This document shows, piece by piece, positions 1 to 11,100 of a stretch of DNA of 64,000 bases; the stretch's first letter is position 1; each line of letters starts with the position of its first letter. Origin of the DNA: Lithodes maja (Eukaryota > Arthropoda > Malacostraca > Decapoda > Lithodidae); assembly GCA_037953745.1 (NCBI GenBank), contig JBAKBP010003179.1:1-64000 (forward strand), given 5' to 3'. Made by a program: the position numbers and the translations under genes. The notes beneath the pieces are model-generated. The model did no database searches, had not been told where the DNA came from, and saw only the letters and a list, made by a program, of their open reading frames with translations.

Positions 1-162
1 GTAGTAATGTACACCCTATGTGGTGGATTGTGTTCTTTTATTTAATAGTTTTCATTTTAGTAAGCGTTGTTTCCACATAGCGATTTTGATAATTTAATTT
101 GACTTTATATTGTCCTTGTCCCAATTTTGGTTTGTTTAGTTTGCAAGTTTTACATTTTAATT
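1..162 (+). mobile_element. 3' end of Penelope-like element repeat (long copy, cut by window start)
   Basis: Reads toward the element 3' end TTTGCAAGTTTTACATTTTAAT at about 141-162. It matches the reverse complement of 2714-2875 almost base for base, so the two form an inverted pair around 2.5 kb. Confidence 0.75.
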
Positions 163-279
163 TCAAATTAATTTTATTAAGCGTTGTTTCCACATAGCGA
201 TTTTGATTAGTTATTTTGTGTTTATCTTGTGTCGTCCCAGTTTTGGTTTGTTTATTTTGCAAGTTTTACATTATAATTG
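163..279 (+). mobile_element. Second, tandem 3' end of the Penelope-like repeat
   Basis: Repeats the segment from GCGTTGTTTCCACATAGCG to the terminal TTGCAAGTTTTACATTATAAT directly behind the first copy, in the same direction. It is a different subfamily, closer to the copies at 14977 and 63378. Confidence 0.7.
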
Positions 280-704
280 CGTTCCAGGTATTTTTTTCAT
301 GATCTTCGCCACACGTAATTGGCGAAATTTGTGGGATCATTGTTATCTGTTTGTCTTCTCAAAACCTAATGGATTTCGATGAAACTCCACAAGTCTCGTA
401 ATTTGGCACCCAAATAGAAACTATTATGGTTTGGCCAACATCCGATGACCTCTCTACCCCCCCCCCCCCCCCCCCCACCACCACCACCTCTCTCACACAC
501 ATACACACACACATTCTCATAAGTTTTTGGTCAATCATCACGATGTTAACCGTGAGACAAAGGCTAACCTGGTTACCTATGACCTTCACACAGAAGAACT
601 GGTGATGATTGGATGACTCCAATTGGGGGTTTAGGGGCTTAACCTCTATACTTTAACATGTCGTTTTCTCCATAATGTATGAACAAATTTAAACAGACTG
701 CATT

Positions 705-1270
705 AATTCAGTGGGAATCAATTGACAACACCGCTCCTATTACTGTTCGTACCCAATTCGACCACTCAGTGGGTACCAAAATATAATTGACCAAATACGA
801 CCATCATGACCAATTTAACCTATCTTGGACCTATTAAATTTAGTGGCCAATTCAACCAGACAAAATGGCCCAATAAACCATTCACAGCCCAGAAATATTG
901 GACAATTATCAACCCAATTCTATTTTCGAATCCATTTCGACAGCTAAATCCCATTCTACTGCTCAGTCCATTTGACTCCTCATGTAGTATCACTATATTA
1001 CTGGCAAAATCGACTACTCAGTCAAATTCGACCGCTTGATCAATAATTGTACGGCCCAATCAATCACTCAACCTAATTCAACCGCCTTGTACCATTATGA
1101 CTGCCTCGAACGACTTTGATTGACTCGTCCCAACTCAACCACTTCCGATCAATTCAACCACCTTGGATCAACTCAACCGATCGTCCCAATTAAAAAACTT
1201 GGCCCAATTCACTCACCTCGGACTAATTTGATCGTTTGACCAAATTAGACCAATCGCCCCAATTTTATTC
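705..1270 (+). repeat. Diverged minisatellite-like region
   Basis: The phrase CCAATTCAACCAC and close variants (CCAATTCGACCACT, CAATTCAACCGCCT, CAACTCAACCGAT) recur roughly every 20 bases through the whole stretch, too diverged for simple array callers. No coding sense. Confidence 0.5.
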
Positions 1271-2049
1271 AATTAAACCCCTTAACCATATTTAAAAGGT
1301 TAATGGAATGGTGGTCTTTCTACACAGAAATTAAGGAACACCTCGTTCTTAACATTAATCCTCCATTACAAACCTAAAGAAAAATGTAGAAAATAAGGGT
1401 TTCAATATTAGTTTAGCACTTTATCTACAAAGAATAATTTAATTAAAGGTGTTAGTATGACACATTTTATTACATTTTATTACAAAATGTAAGTACAGTA
1501 GGCTATACCATCAAATAATTACACACAAGTGCTACAAAACACTACAATGACAAACTAATATTGCTACACATAGTATTACATTAACAAAATACAAACCCCC
1601 ACCAACTGTTCATTTTACATTTTATTATAATAAAAAAGGTTACAGGTTAGATTACAGGTGCATATCAATATTTTCTACAATCTACTGTGCTTCTAAAAAA
1701 GGAAAGGAGGCCTACAACATCGGGTAAATCAGGCATAAGGTTATATATTGTATGATATTACCTAATGAGAGAGTAATTAATTAATGATATGACAGTAAAA
1801 CAAACTTGCTACATCTCAGTACTGTACTGTAGATATATATATATTATGTAAGGCACTATTATGCTATGTCCATCCTTTGTATGCTGAAAAAAACATTCTT
1901 TCGACAAAACCTTATGCAGTATCATGTTGGGACAAGCCCAGACTCTCTCCTTCTTACTACAGTTCCCTTCCTCACCACTTGCTGATTCCTATGTCCCCCT
2001 CCGTGCTTTAAGACATTTGACCTATCAAATGTATTGGTTTGTCTCTTTC

Positions 2050-2085
2050 CTGTATGTATGTATGTATGTATGTATGTATGTAGGC
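2050..2085 (+). repeat. TATG microsatellite
   Basis: Uninterrupted TATG units followed by a TAGG-containing end. Confidence 0.9.
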
Positions 2086-2713
2086 ACTTGAGGCAACCTT
2101 GAAAGACAACTTGTCAATGAAATGGATAACAAATTAGATTGACAAATGAGCTAAAATATATTATAAATTAGGAAACAGTTTGAAAAAGACAAGATGATGA
2201 ATTATAAAAATAGTTTTACAATCTGTGACAATCAAAATATGTTTAGGTTTTGTTCGAAACTAATGACAGGACTCATGGAAAAGTATATTGTCAGTAGCCT
2301 ATATGTATAAAGATATTGCTTTCCTTAGCACCTTGGTAGAAATATTGCAGAAATAAAAAAATATATAATATTTATACCGGTATATATTTATAATGAATAG
2401 ATATTAGTTACCTTGAATACATATTGGTATTTTTCATTGTAAATTTAATTTCTTTATAAATTATAGTACAGTATATATTTAGCACAGATGCATAAAATTT
2501 ATTCATTACCGTTTTTATTTTTTTATTTTAATAATTGATTAAAAATTTCTGTATTCATTACTGTTTTTAATTTTTATTTTAATAATTTATTAAAAATGTC
2601 TATCAGTATATACAAAGCATATATCGTAATCACATATGCATATACTTATCATTTATATAAATTATCTAGTCATAAATATGACAAAAGAACACATAATTTC
2701 CTTAACAATATAA

Positions 2714-3254
2714 ATTAAAATGTAAAACTTGCAAACTAAACAAACCAAAATTGGGACAAGGACAATATAAAGTCAAATTAAATTATCAAAATCGCTATGT
2801 GGAAACAACGCTTACTAAAATGAAAATTATTAAATAAAAGAACACAATCCACCACATAGGGTGTACATTACTACATGAGCAAGTTAATCTGTTTCCCAAG
2901 CAAACTAATCGCACATATAACAACGCACTATCGTCACGTTAAAGGAAGTAGTCAAGTTTGGGAAGTCCGGGACGTTCTGGCAAATTTTTACTAAACTCTG
3001 CATGAATAAAGAAACTAAATGTTAAATGTCAAAATATTATTTAAAATCAAATTTGCAACATGACAAGACATTAACAATAGTACAAAATACAAATATTGAT
3101 AAGATATCTATACTATTACAAAATAATATATAAAATACAGTACAGCACTCACTAACGATAGTGCTATCGGGTAGGTACCTGTAAGCATAGCATGCCTCAA
3201 GTGACCCCTATCAATAACTACCCTACAAATAACCTACATTTATAGCACAAATAA
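2714..3254 (-). mobile_element. Solo 3' UTR copy of the Penelope-like element (541 bp)
   Basis: Almost identical to 57597-58137, where the same sequence runs on into reverse-transcriptase coding sequence. Similarity stops at GCACAAATAAA, so this copy is 5'-truncated in the 3' UTR. Confidence 0.8.
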
Positions 3255-3419
3255 ATTCAGTAGCTATCAAAGAACTAGTTAATTGCATTTACCGATTTTA
3301 TTATTAAATTTATTTGCATAAACATTACAGATTAAGATAAATTCTCAGTCCTACCTATGTAAGTCTTGTTAATTATATGTGTATTAGTGTGTCAATAGCC
3401 TATATTTTTACCTTTTGTC

Positions 3420-3504
3420 TTCCTACCTAGATGTGTGTGACTTTGTTTTTGTTTTTGTGTTAATTTTTTTCCCCTATTCAGGCTGTCTCAAGTCGGCCAC
3501 CCTC

Positions 3505-3547
<43 letters not shown>

Positions 3548-3595
3548 GGAATGGGCTCGAGTAAATAAATAGATAGATAGATAGATAGATATATG
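3420..3595 (+). mobile_element. Repeat family C (GGCTGTCTCAAGTCGGCC type) with poly(A) and GATA tail
   Basis: Contains the family phrase CTGTCTCAAGTCGGCCACC, a run of about 38 A (3508-3545), the TGGGGAATGGGCTCGAGTA phrase and a GATA microsatellite end. It has the layout of a retroposon tail. Confidence 0.6.
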
Positions 3596-3608
3596 CTCAA
3601 AGGGTTAA

Positions 3609-3942
3609 GGGGGTCACCCTAATTTTGTCTCTCCTCTTTCTCTGGCTTGTATCCATTTGGCCCCAATCGGCCTACTGTTTTGGGACGTTTATCTCCATCC
3701 AGGTGTCGATTTCTTCCTGGCGAGCGATAGAGAGCCAGCATTGTATGGAGAAATCTAGCTTTGCCGGAGACATTATTCTATCGAAAAAAAATGAAAATTT
3801 GCCTGCTGCTGGCTCGCAACCGCTCGCCTGGAAAACAAACCGACACTTGGATGGGGGTAGACGTCTTGGAGCGGTGGGCTGAGTGGGGCCGAATGGATAC
3901 AATCCAGAGAGAGGGAGAGAGAAAAAAAAGAGATGGGCCCCC
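3609..3942 (+). mobile_element. TTAA MITE, family of 41844-42217
   Basis: Starts GGGGGTCACCC after TTAA (3605-3608). It ends GATGGGCCCCC before ATAA, apparently a mutated TTAA. The inside matches the copy at 41844, including GGCTTGTATCCATT and GAATGGATACAA near the two ends. Confidence 0.65.
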
Positions 3943-3983
3943 ATAACGTTGATAATTTGGGGCCCAGATGCAAGGCAGGTTAA

Positions 3984-4302
3984 GGGGAGGTTTTTATTTT
4001 GTTTCCTAAACTTCCATCAAGCTTGAAATTACACCCCCTTGAGTCCCTTTCAAGATAAATTTGTACATTTTTCGGTAGAAAAATTTCCTGGCCGAAGGCC
4101 GGTTCCTCTTAAATTACAGGCTCGCTATCGCTCGCCTGGATAAAATCGACACCTGAATGGCACGAAAGGTCTTAATATGGGGTGAAAGTTCTTAAAATCT
4201 CTAAACTAATGGGGCGAACGTTTTATAATATCAAAAGCAATGGGGCTAAACATGAGGGTGAAAGGGGTCAAGAAAAAAAATCCCTCAAGTGGAGACCTCC
4301 CC
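3984..4302 (+). mobile_element. TTAA MITE with GGGGAGGT termini
   Basis: Flanked by TTAA at 3980-3983 and 4303-4306. The termini GGGGAGGTTTTT and AGACCTCCCC are inverted repeats. No coding capacity; probably moved by a piggyBac-type transposase in trans (inference). Confidence 0.7.
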
Positions 4303-4306
4303 TTAA

Positions 4307-4430
4307 TCCCTTCTGTGCCGACGACGTATTTCAAATTTTACTCTACCTATATTTAGAAGATTTTGAGGAGCCTATGAAGGGTCTGTGGTAGTAAAAATAG
4401 TTATATGAGATAGTTCGACGCCTGTTAGTT
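4307..4430 (+). mobile_element. Partial TTAA MITE of the CCCTTCTGTRCCGRCGACG family
   Basis: Begins TCCCTTCTGTGCCGACGACG right after the TTAA that closes the previous MITE, and resembles 14141-14347. The right terminus was not found; similarity fades near 4430. Confidence 0.55.
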
Positions 4431-4479
4431 GCTGGAGGCCCTTTGTAAACGAAATAATATCGTCAATCATATCATGGGC

Positions 4480-4675
4480 CAATCAGCGCTCTGCAGACCC
4501 CCGTAATCCTGCGTTAATCTCTAACCGTTTTGGTAAGATGATCCTCAGGGTATTAGAGTGTTGAGCCTATAATTGGGCTTTGTAATTGGGGTTGTGTGGG
4601 ACAGGGATCTGCCTTGCTTAGGCCAATCGGCTTTCTGCAGACTCCCATTTTCTTATGTTCTTATGTTCTTATATA
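4480..4675 (+). mobile_element. LINE 3' end with TTCTTATG tail
   Basis: A 3'-UTR-like block ends in tandem TTCTTATG units, typical of CR1-type LINE tails. No open reading frame. Confidence 0.5.
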
Positions 4676-4903
4676 TAGTCTTCATACCTACCTAAAAGCT
4701 AGGATTTCCTTCAGACTATTGTTGTCCTTTTAAAAACTTAACATAATTAGAGTGAATAGATTACACTTAAATTTATGCCTCCCTACTTCTCTAATAACTA
4801 CAACTTCTTATTAACAGCTCTCATAACCTTTTCTCTGATGTGTGTTAGGGACTACAGACTACATAAATTAACTCCCTACATATCTAAGTGACAATTCCTT
4901 TTT

Positions 4904-4939
4904 TTTACTACTTTACTAAAATATACAATTTTTTTTACT
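4904..4939 (-). promoter_or_regulatory. Candidate variant poly(A) signals AGTAAA
   Basis: Three AGTAAA hexamers on the minus strand (4904-4909, 4912-4917, 4934-4939) lie about 50-80 bases after the stop codon of exon 39. No AATAAA occurs within about 500 bases, so these variants are the best candidates for 3' end formation. Inference only. Confidence 0.35.
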
Positions 4940-4985
4940 TGCGTTACCTTTTCTTAAAATTGTAAACTATAGACTAGATAACAGG

Positions 4986-5102
4986 TCAATCCTCGGTCCA
5001 CTCGACACACATGTCGTGCTCGTCCCGTCTGACACACGAACCTTCCTCTTGGCTGTTGGTCTCGTGGGCAAAGTTGAAGTCTGTGTCATACCCATACTCC
5101 TC
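4986..5102 (-). CDS. Lipid transfer protein exon 39 (terminal)
   Basis: Residues 2035-2072, starting EEYGYDTDFNF and ending CVEWTED before TGA. The acceptor CTTTCCCAG is strong and phase 0 fits the end of exon 38, 5.5 kb away. It is acidic with two Cys, and splices across the LINE-filled last intron. Confidence 0.8.
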   Translation of the reverse strand, partial: EEYGYDTDFNFAHETNSQEEGSCVRRDEHDMCVEWTED

Positions 5103-8100
5103 CTGGGAAAGCACAAAAAAGTTCATGATTGGCTTAAAGTCCTACAGTAGTCAGTCAAGGAGCGCTAATCATGGTACAGTCAGGCTCTCGGTAACATGGT
5201 TAATTTGTCCTTTCACAGCAGTGTTACCGAAAAATGCGTTACCCAGATAATGTCCCATATGTTCTATAGGAATTAGGCAATTTCGTCCCAGCCAAAGTCC
5301 CAAAGTTCCCTTTTTTAACACATAAAGTACATATCACACATCATAGAAATACAATAAAGTCCACATCACACATTATAGAAATACAATGAAGTCCACATCA
5401 CACATTATAGAAATACAATAAAGTCCCGTGGGGAGGCATCACGGTTACATAACAGTGGGAGGGGTCCTTGTAATCACCAAGAATATTGAGGCACACGCGA
5501 ACCGACAGAAACAAACAACCAGGGAGGGAGTACAAAGGAAATCAAGCAGCAACAGATCTAGTGACCCTTCTAGGTTGCTTGTCCTCCAAAACACTGAGGA
5601 TCAAGTGTCCAAACAGTGGTTTAGAGTGGGTAAGGGAACATTGGAAAGGGAATTACTGCCCTGGAACTAATGTCCGTGGCAGGATTAGGAAGTTAGTAGA
5701 GGACAGATGGGTTAGTAACTGAGGGGGGGATAAAATAAAGTTATTCATTTACAAACGCAGTCAGTCGCGGGTTTGATGAGAGATATTTGTCTAGGCGGAG
5801 TTTAAATGAATCAACGGTGATGCAGTCTATAACGTTTCGGGGAAGCCCATTCCACAAGTTGACAACTCGATTGAAGAAGAAATTCTTAGATTCGTGCGAG
5901 TTAAAAGATTTACCAATAATTTTGCAACCGTTTCCCCGCGTGTAATTAGATTGGTCAATAGTGAAGTACTTACTACAGTTCATATTGTCGATGCCTTTGA
6001 TGATTTTGAACACTTGAATTAAGTCACCTCTTAATCTGCGCTGGGTTAAAGGAAATAGATTTAATTCTCTAAGACGCTCTTCGTATGGTTTGTTCTTTAG
6101 GCTAGGTATCATTTTGGTAACTCTACGTTGAACTCGTTCTAGCTTGTTTATATCTTTTTGGTAATAAGGGCACCAGGATTGAACGCAGTATTCCAGAAGA
6201 GGGCGGACTAAGGAATTGTAAAGGGTTAGGATAACTTCTTTGGATTTATGCTCAAATGACCTGCCTATAAAGCCAATTATTTTGTTTGCCTTCTTAACAA
6301 CTTCTGAACATTGTTGACTCGGTTTTAGGTTACTCGATATTGTTACTCCCAGATCGGTTTCTCTGTTTACATTCTTAAGCTGAGTGCCATTCATCGAATA
6401 GTTTGCTTTCTCATTTAGGTATCCGACATGTAGTACTTACATTTATCCGCATTGAAACTCATTTGCCAAATTTGGGCCCACCATGACAATTTATCTAGAT
6501 TGTGTTGCATATCATCAACTTGTTCTTTTGAGAGTACGCTATTTGCAATTTTTGTATCGTCAGCAAATTTTGAGATTGTACAGGTGAGACCCTCATCTAT
6601 GTCGTTGATGTAAATTAGAAAGAGAATTGGTCCTAGTACCGATCCCTGGGGTACCCCGCTACTTACATTGGTCCATTTAGATGCCTTACCATTTATGACT
6701 ACCCTTTGCTTTCTGTTGCTGAGCCAATTTTCTATCCATTTCAACACACCGTCTTGTATTCCATGCGCTTTTAGTTTTAGCAGTAAACGTTTGTGGGGAA
6801 CTTTGTCAAAGGCCTTTTGAAAATCAAGGTATATAATATCTACAGCTTTACTCTCATCGTAGAGGTTGATGATATTGTGGAAGAAGTCTAAGAGGTTTGT
6901 TAAACAGGAACGTTTTTTACGAAAGCCGTGTTGAGTATCTTTAAGTATGTTATTTTCCTCTAAGTGATTTACGAGTCTGTCTCGTATGACCGTTTCTAGC
7001 ATTTTACATACAACTGAGGTTAAGCTAATTGGACGATAGTTACTGGGTAGGGATTTGCTGCCTTTTTTTAATATCGGTGTTACGTTGGCTAGCTTCCACT
7101 GATCAGGCATAGTTCCAGACTGCAAGGATTTATTGAATAGTAATGTCAGTGGTTTGGAGAGCTCATCCTTAGCTTCCTTTAGAACTCTAGGCGAGATTGT
7201 ATCAGGTCCTGGCGTTTTATTTACCTTGAGTTTATCTAAACAATTCAATACTTCTCTCTCTGTAACGGTGATATTGCTTAGAACATCTGAATTATCAATC
7301 TGAATCGGCGATGGTTTAGGGATATCACTGAGGTCTTCTGTTGTAAAAACTGATGCAAAGAAGGTATTGAGGGCATTACTCATTTGTACTTCGTCTTTGG
7401 TGTATTCTCCATTGTCATCGACTAACGGTCCAACAGTTGAAGTAACTACTTTTTTCTTTCTGATATAACTATAGAATTCTTTCGGGTTTGTTTTACTTTG
7501 ATTCGCAATATGTAACTCTAAGGTCTTTTTACTTTGCTTAATTAACTTTTTGGCTTTGCGTCGTAGCTCTACAAATTTCACCCGTTCTTCGTCATTTTGT
7601 GAGGATTTTAATCTATCATTAGCAAATTTTTTAGCAAGCAGGCAGTTTGAAATATCTTTATTCCACCATTTGGGCTTATTATTATGGCCTGGACGCCGTA
7701 TTTTGGATGGTATGCAGTCTTGCACTGCTTTTAGGTAAGTGGTTTCGAATAACTTCCAAGATGTATTTATGTCGTTATTGTTAATTAAAAAGCTCCAGTC
7801 AGTTTCTTTAAACATAGCTCTAAGTTTATGGAAGTTTGCTTTCTTGAAATTAGGGACTTTTTCGATGCTACTATTTGGTTCGTTACTAGTAAACTTTAAA
7901 GTGAAAGTTATCGTACGATGGTCGCTGTTACTGAATTCATCACCAACATTCAAATTCTCTATCAATTCTTCTTTTGTTGCAAGTACAATGTCAAGAACGT
8001 TATTACCACGGGTCGGCGTTCGAACAAATTGATAAAGCGAACTCTCTTGCAAGTTCGTATACAAGTCATGTCCGGAGTGTGAAGTAAGAGTATCGCCCCA

Positions 8101-11100
8101 CTTGGTCACAGGTAAATTAAAGTCGCCAAAAATTACGGTATCTTGTGAGTTACTTAAATCTGTAATTTGTTCGTAAATTTCTCGGTCAGTTTGCACTGAT
8201 TGAGCTGGAGGTCTGTATATTAACGCAAGTATTATTTTTGTACCTTTATTATTCTTTATTAGCACAAAAGATGTGCCGACGTTCACAATTTGAGGTTTTG
8301 ACACGAGGGTCGGGTTAAGACCTTCTTTGATATAAAATAAAACGCCACCTCCATTTTTATTTATTCGGCTGTTCTCAAACATTACATAACCGGGAAGTGA
8401 ATACTCTGCTAAAAAGTCTCTATCTTCTGTATTGAGCCAAGATTCTGTTATGCCAATCACATCATAATTTTCTGTAAACACTAGTTCCTCTAAATCTGAA
8501 AATTTATTGCGTATGCTACGAGCGTTTGCATAGAAAACCTTTAAAGTTGCGGTTTTAGAACTCACAGAACGTTCTTTCATTGAATTTTTGGTTCTGGTCG
8601 GATCTACATTTACATTCATGGCTGTCCTCGGTCCTCGGTCGTTATCCCTGGCGGTTTTGAATTTGGGTCGTGTTGGTGGAGCTTTATCCAAATTCGCCGT
8701 TCTTGACGGATTAGTATTTAATTCCTTTGTAGGTTGCCATCCTCGCTGTCTTCGGTCCTCCTTCCTGGTTGTCCTGTGCTGAGTCGATTTCTTCTCCGAA
8801 AATCCTTCACCGCATCGTTGAGAAGACGCCCAAAACGTGCTGCTCCCACCTGGTTCAGATGAACTCCATCGTCCGAAAACAAATAGTCATCGTAGTAGAA
8901 ATTGTCCCAGGTGTCGACGAATCCCACGTTCTCCTTCCTGCAGAGGTTTGCTAGACAACGATTTGTGCTGGTGGCTATGTTGTAAAATCGGCTCTCTACA
9001 CCGAGCCGGGGGACGATTCCTGAGACGATGATCCTTGATGACTTCTCCTTAATCTAACAAGTGCGCATGGGGGTAATTGGAAACGTCCCCCTGTGCTGAC
9101 GTATTTGAGGTGTTTCCGTCACTAAAATATTCATTGTACCATTAATAGCATTAATACTTATCCATATGCGCCTATTATGGGTTGATTATAAAGGTAGTAA
9201 TCTGAAACAACAATAAAACGAGTGAAAACAGCGTTTGGATGGTCAAAATCGGAGATATAGCCCGCGAGTTGTATAATGTATGGGTGAGGCAAGCTGCTTT
9301 CCCGCCAATTTCCCCCAAGGCCACTGAGACACAGTCGATCGATACTCTCTCTCTCTCTCTTGCATACGCTTGCTATCAGTGATGACCACACCCTGTAACC
9401 GGATTTCTAATGTTAGCACGAAAATATACCTCAGAATAAGGGAATAACAGGGAAAATAGGTGATAACTGAAGAAGAGGAGGAAAGTGGGGAAGGAGGGGA
9501 GGGGACTGAGATTTTGCATGGCCCAGGGGCCAAAAAAAAAAAAAAAAAAAAAAAATCGATGTCAAAAGTTGATTTTTTTTTTCTCTGACTCTTAAGAGTC
9601 TCCCCGCAGTCCGCCGGGGGAACTCTTAAGAGTCTCCCTGCAGTTCCCGGCTTAAACGACTTGATCAGCTGCTGGTACTTTAAAAGCAAATCTTCCGACC
9701 GGGTTCGCTGTACATCGTTGGATCCAACGTGGATGACGTACATTGTATTAGCAGGGGCCAGCTTTGATACTTCGTCAACTGCTGCGACTACGTCGTCCAC
9801 ACCACCACCAGGGATACAAAAACGCTTCCTGGTCTTAGGTGCCCTGGCGCAAAACTCTGTGAGCTGACCACGTATCATCGAGTCTCCCACGAGCCCGACT
9901 TCTTCTATTTCCTCTTCGTCATCTGAGTCTGTGAGTATCTGGAAACGGTTTTGACACTCGGTAATCGGGAGGGCAGGAAGCCGATCGGACCCCAGTGTGA
10001 CGTTAGCAGGCCGAGTCGATTGTGTGGTAGATTGACATTTTTTTGTTAATCAGAGCTTTCGCATTTAGTGTGTTCACGGGAAAACAATTTTGTTTTATTC
10101 AACAGCGCGTTACCAAGAGCATGGCTGTACAACTATACATTTGATAGCATGGCTCACCCTGTGTGCATCCCCTGACAGTTTTCCAGGAGGCAGAGACACT
10201 GCTCTGAATGACAGTTAAAAAAAAATATATATTTTTATCGTAGTTTAACCAAATCACAGAGTTACAAAACTAAACTCTTATAAGGCTGGCCTCAGCCAAA
10301 GCTAAGGATATGAAAATATTAGGGAGAAATCAAGAGCTCGTAGAGAACGTAAGAAGCTGTACAGGATGAGACATAATTAATCAGATCATACCAAGGAGTG
10401 AACAGGATGCAAGGAAACGAACAATAAGATAAATGGAGAAGAATGGTGAGTCCAGGTACCCAGGATTTTTTTTGTGGGGCCTTACTTCTTCACCAAAAAA
10501 CCCTCTCTCAATTTCACTAACCCCCACTCCCCTCCCAATCCCCTCAACCACTCAAAGTCCTCAAACCCACAACTCCTTAAACCCATCCCAACCCCCAAAC
10601 CACCACAACCCTCCCCCATCCAACTCACCAAAATAGAGAGATGTTCCCTGCCCCAGTTGTCACATTCCACCGAGGCTGAACCATCCGGAGTGTTGGGGGT
10701 ACAGATGCACCTCTTACGTTCACTGGGTAGGGCCGTCAGTGCCACTCGCTTGCCAAACACAGCAGCTAGCCGCTTCACATTCTTCCGGATCCGGTTGGCA
10801 CTTCGCTGTTCCCCGCTAAGATGTACGGAGGTGAATATGGTACCTGGAAATGACAGTTATTAGTGCAGTAGAACATAAGATAAACTACCCTCCATAACAA
10901 AATTAAATTCACCTGCTTTGACTCTATAATCATCTATCAAGGTTTCTTTTGTTTGAATCACCAGTTCTTAAAAGCATTTGATTTAATTCCGTAATATTTC
11001 CCTTCACCAGCCTTATGAGGGCTCCGGCCCAGTAGGCTGACAAATTACATCTTTCTCTCTCTCTCTCTATTATTTGAAAGCAGGAAAAGATGGTAGAAGA

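Larger units (their letters stand above)
280..2713. other. Non-coding 3' flank, AT-rich
   Basis: No supported exon on either strand. It holds a C homopolymer with CCA repeats (458-488), a CA-rich run (490-515), a diverged minisatellite (705-1270) and a TATG microsatellite near 2050-2085. Confidence 0.6.

Noticed and set aside
10099..10203. Main terminal exon of the lipid transfer protein
   Set aside because: Phase fits, but exon 39 at 4986-5102 also fits, has a strong acceptor and an acidic Cys-bearing tail in keeping with a real C-terminus. Kept only as a possible alternative.
10433..10863. Plus-strand proline- or serine-rich ORFs
   Set aside because: They overlap exon 38 antisense and a pyrimidine-rich stretch; no domain.
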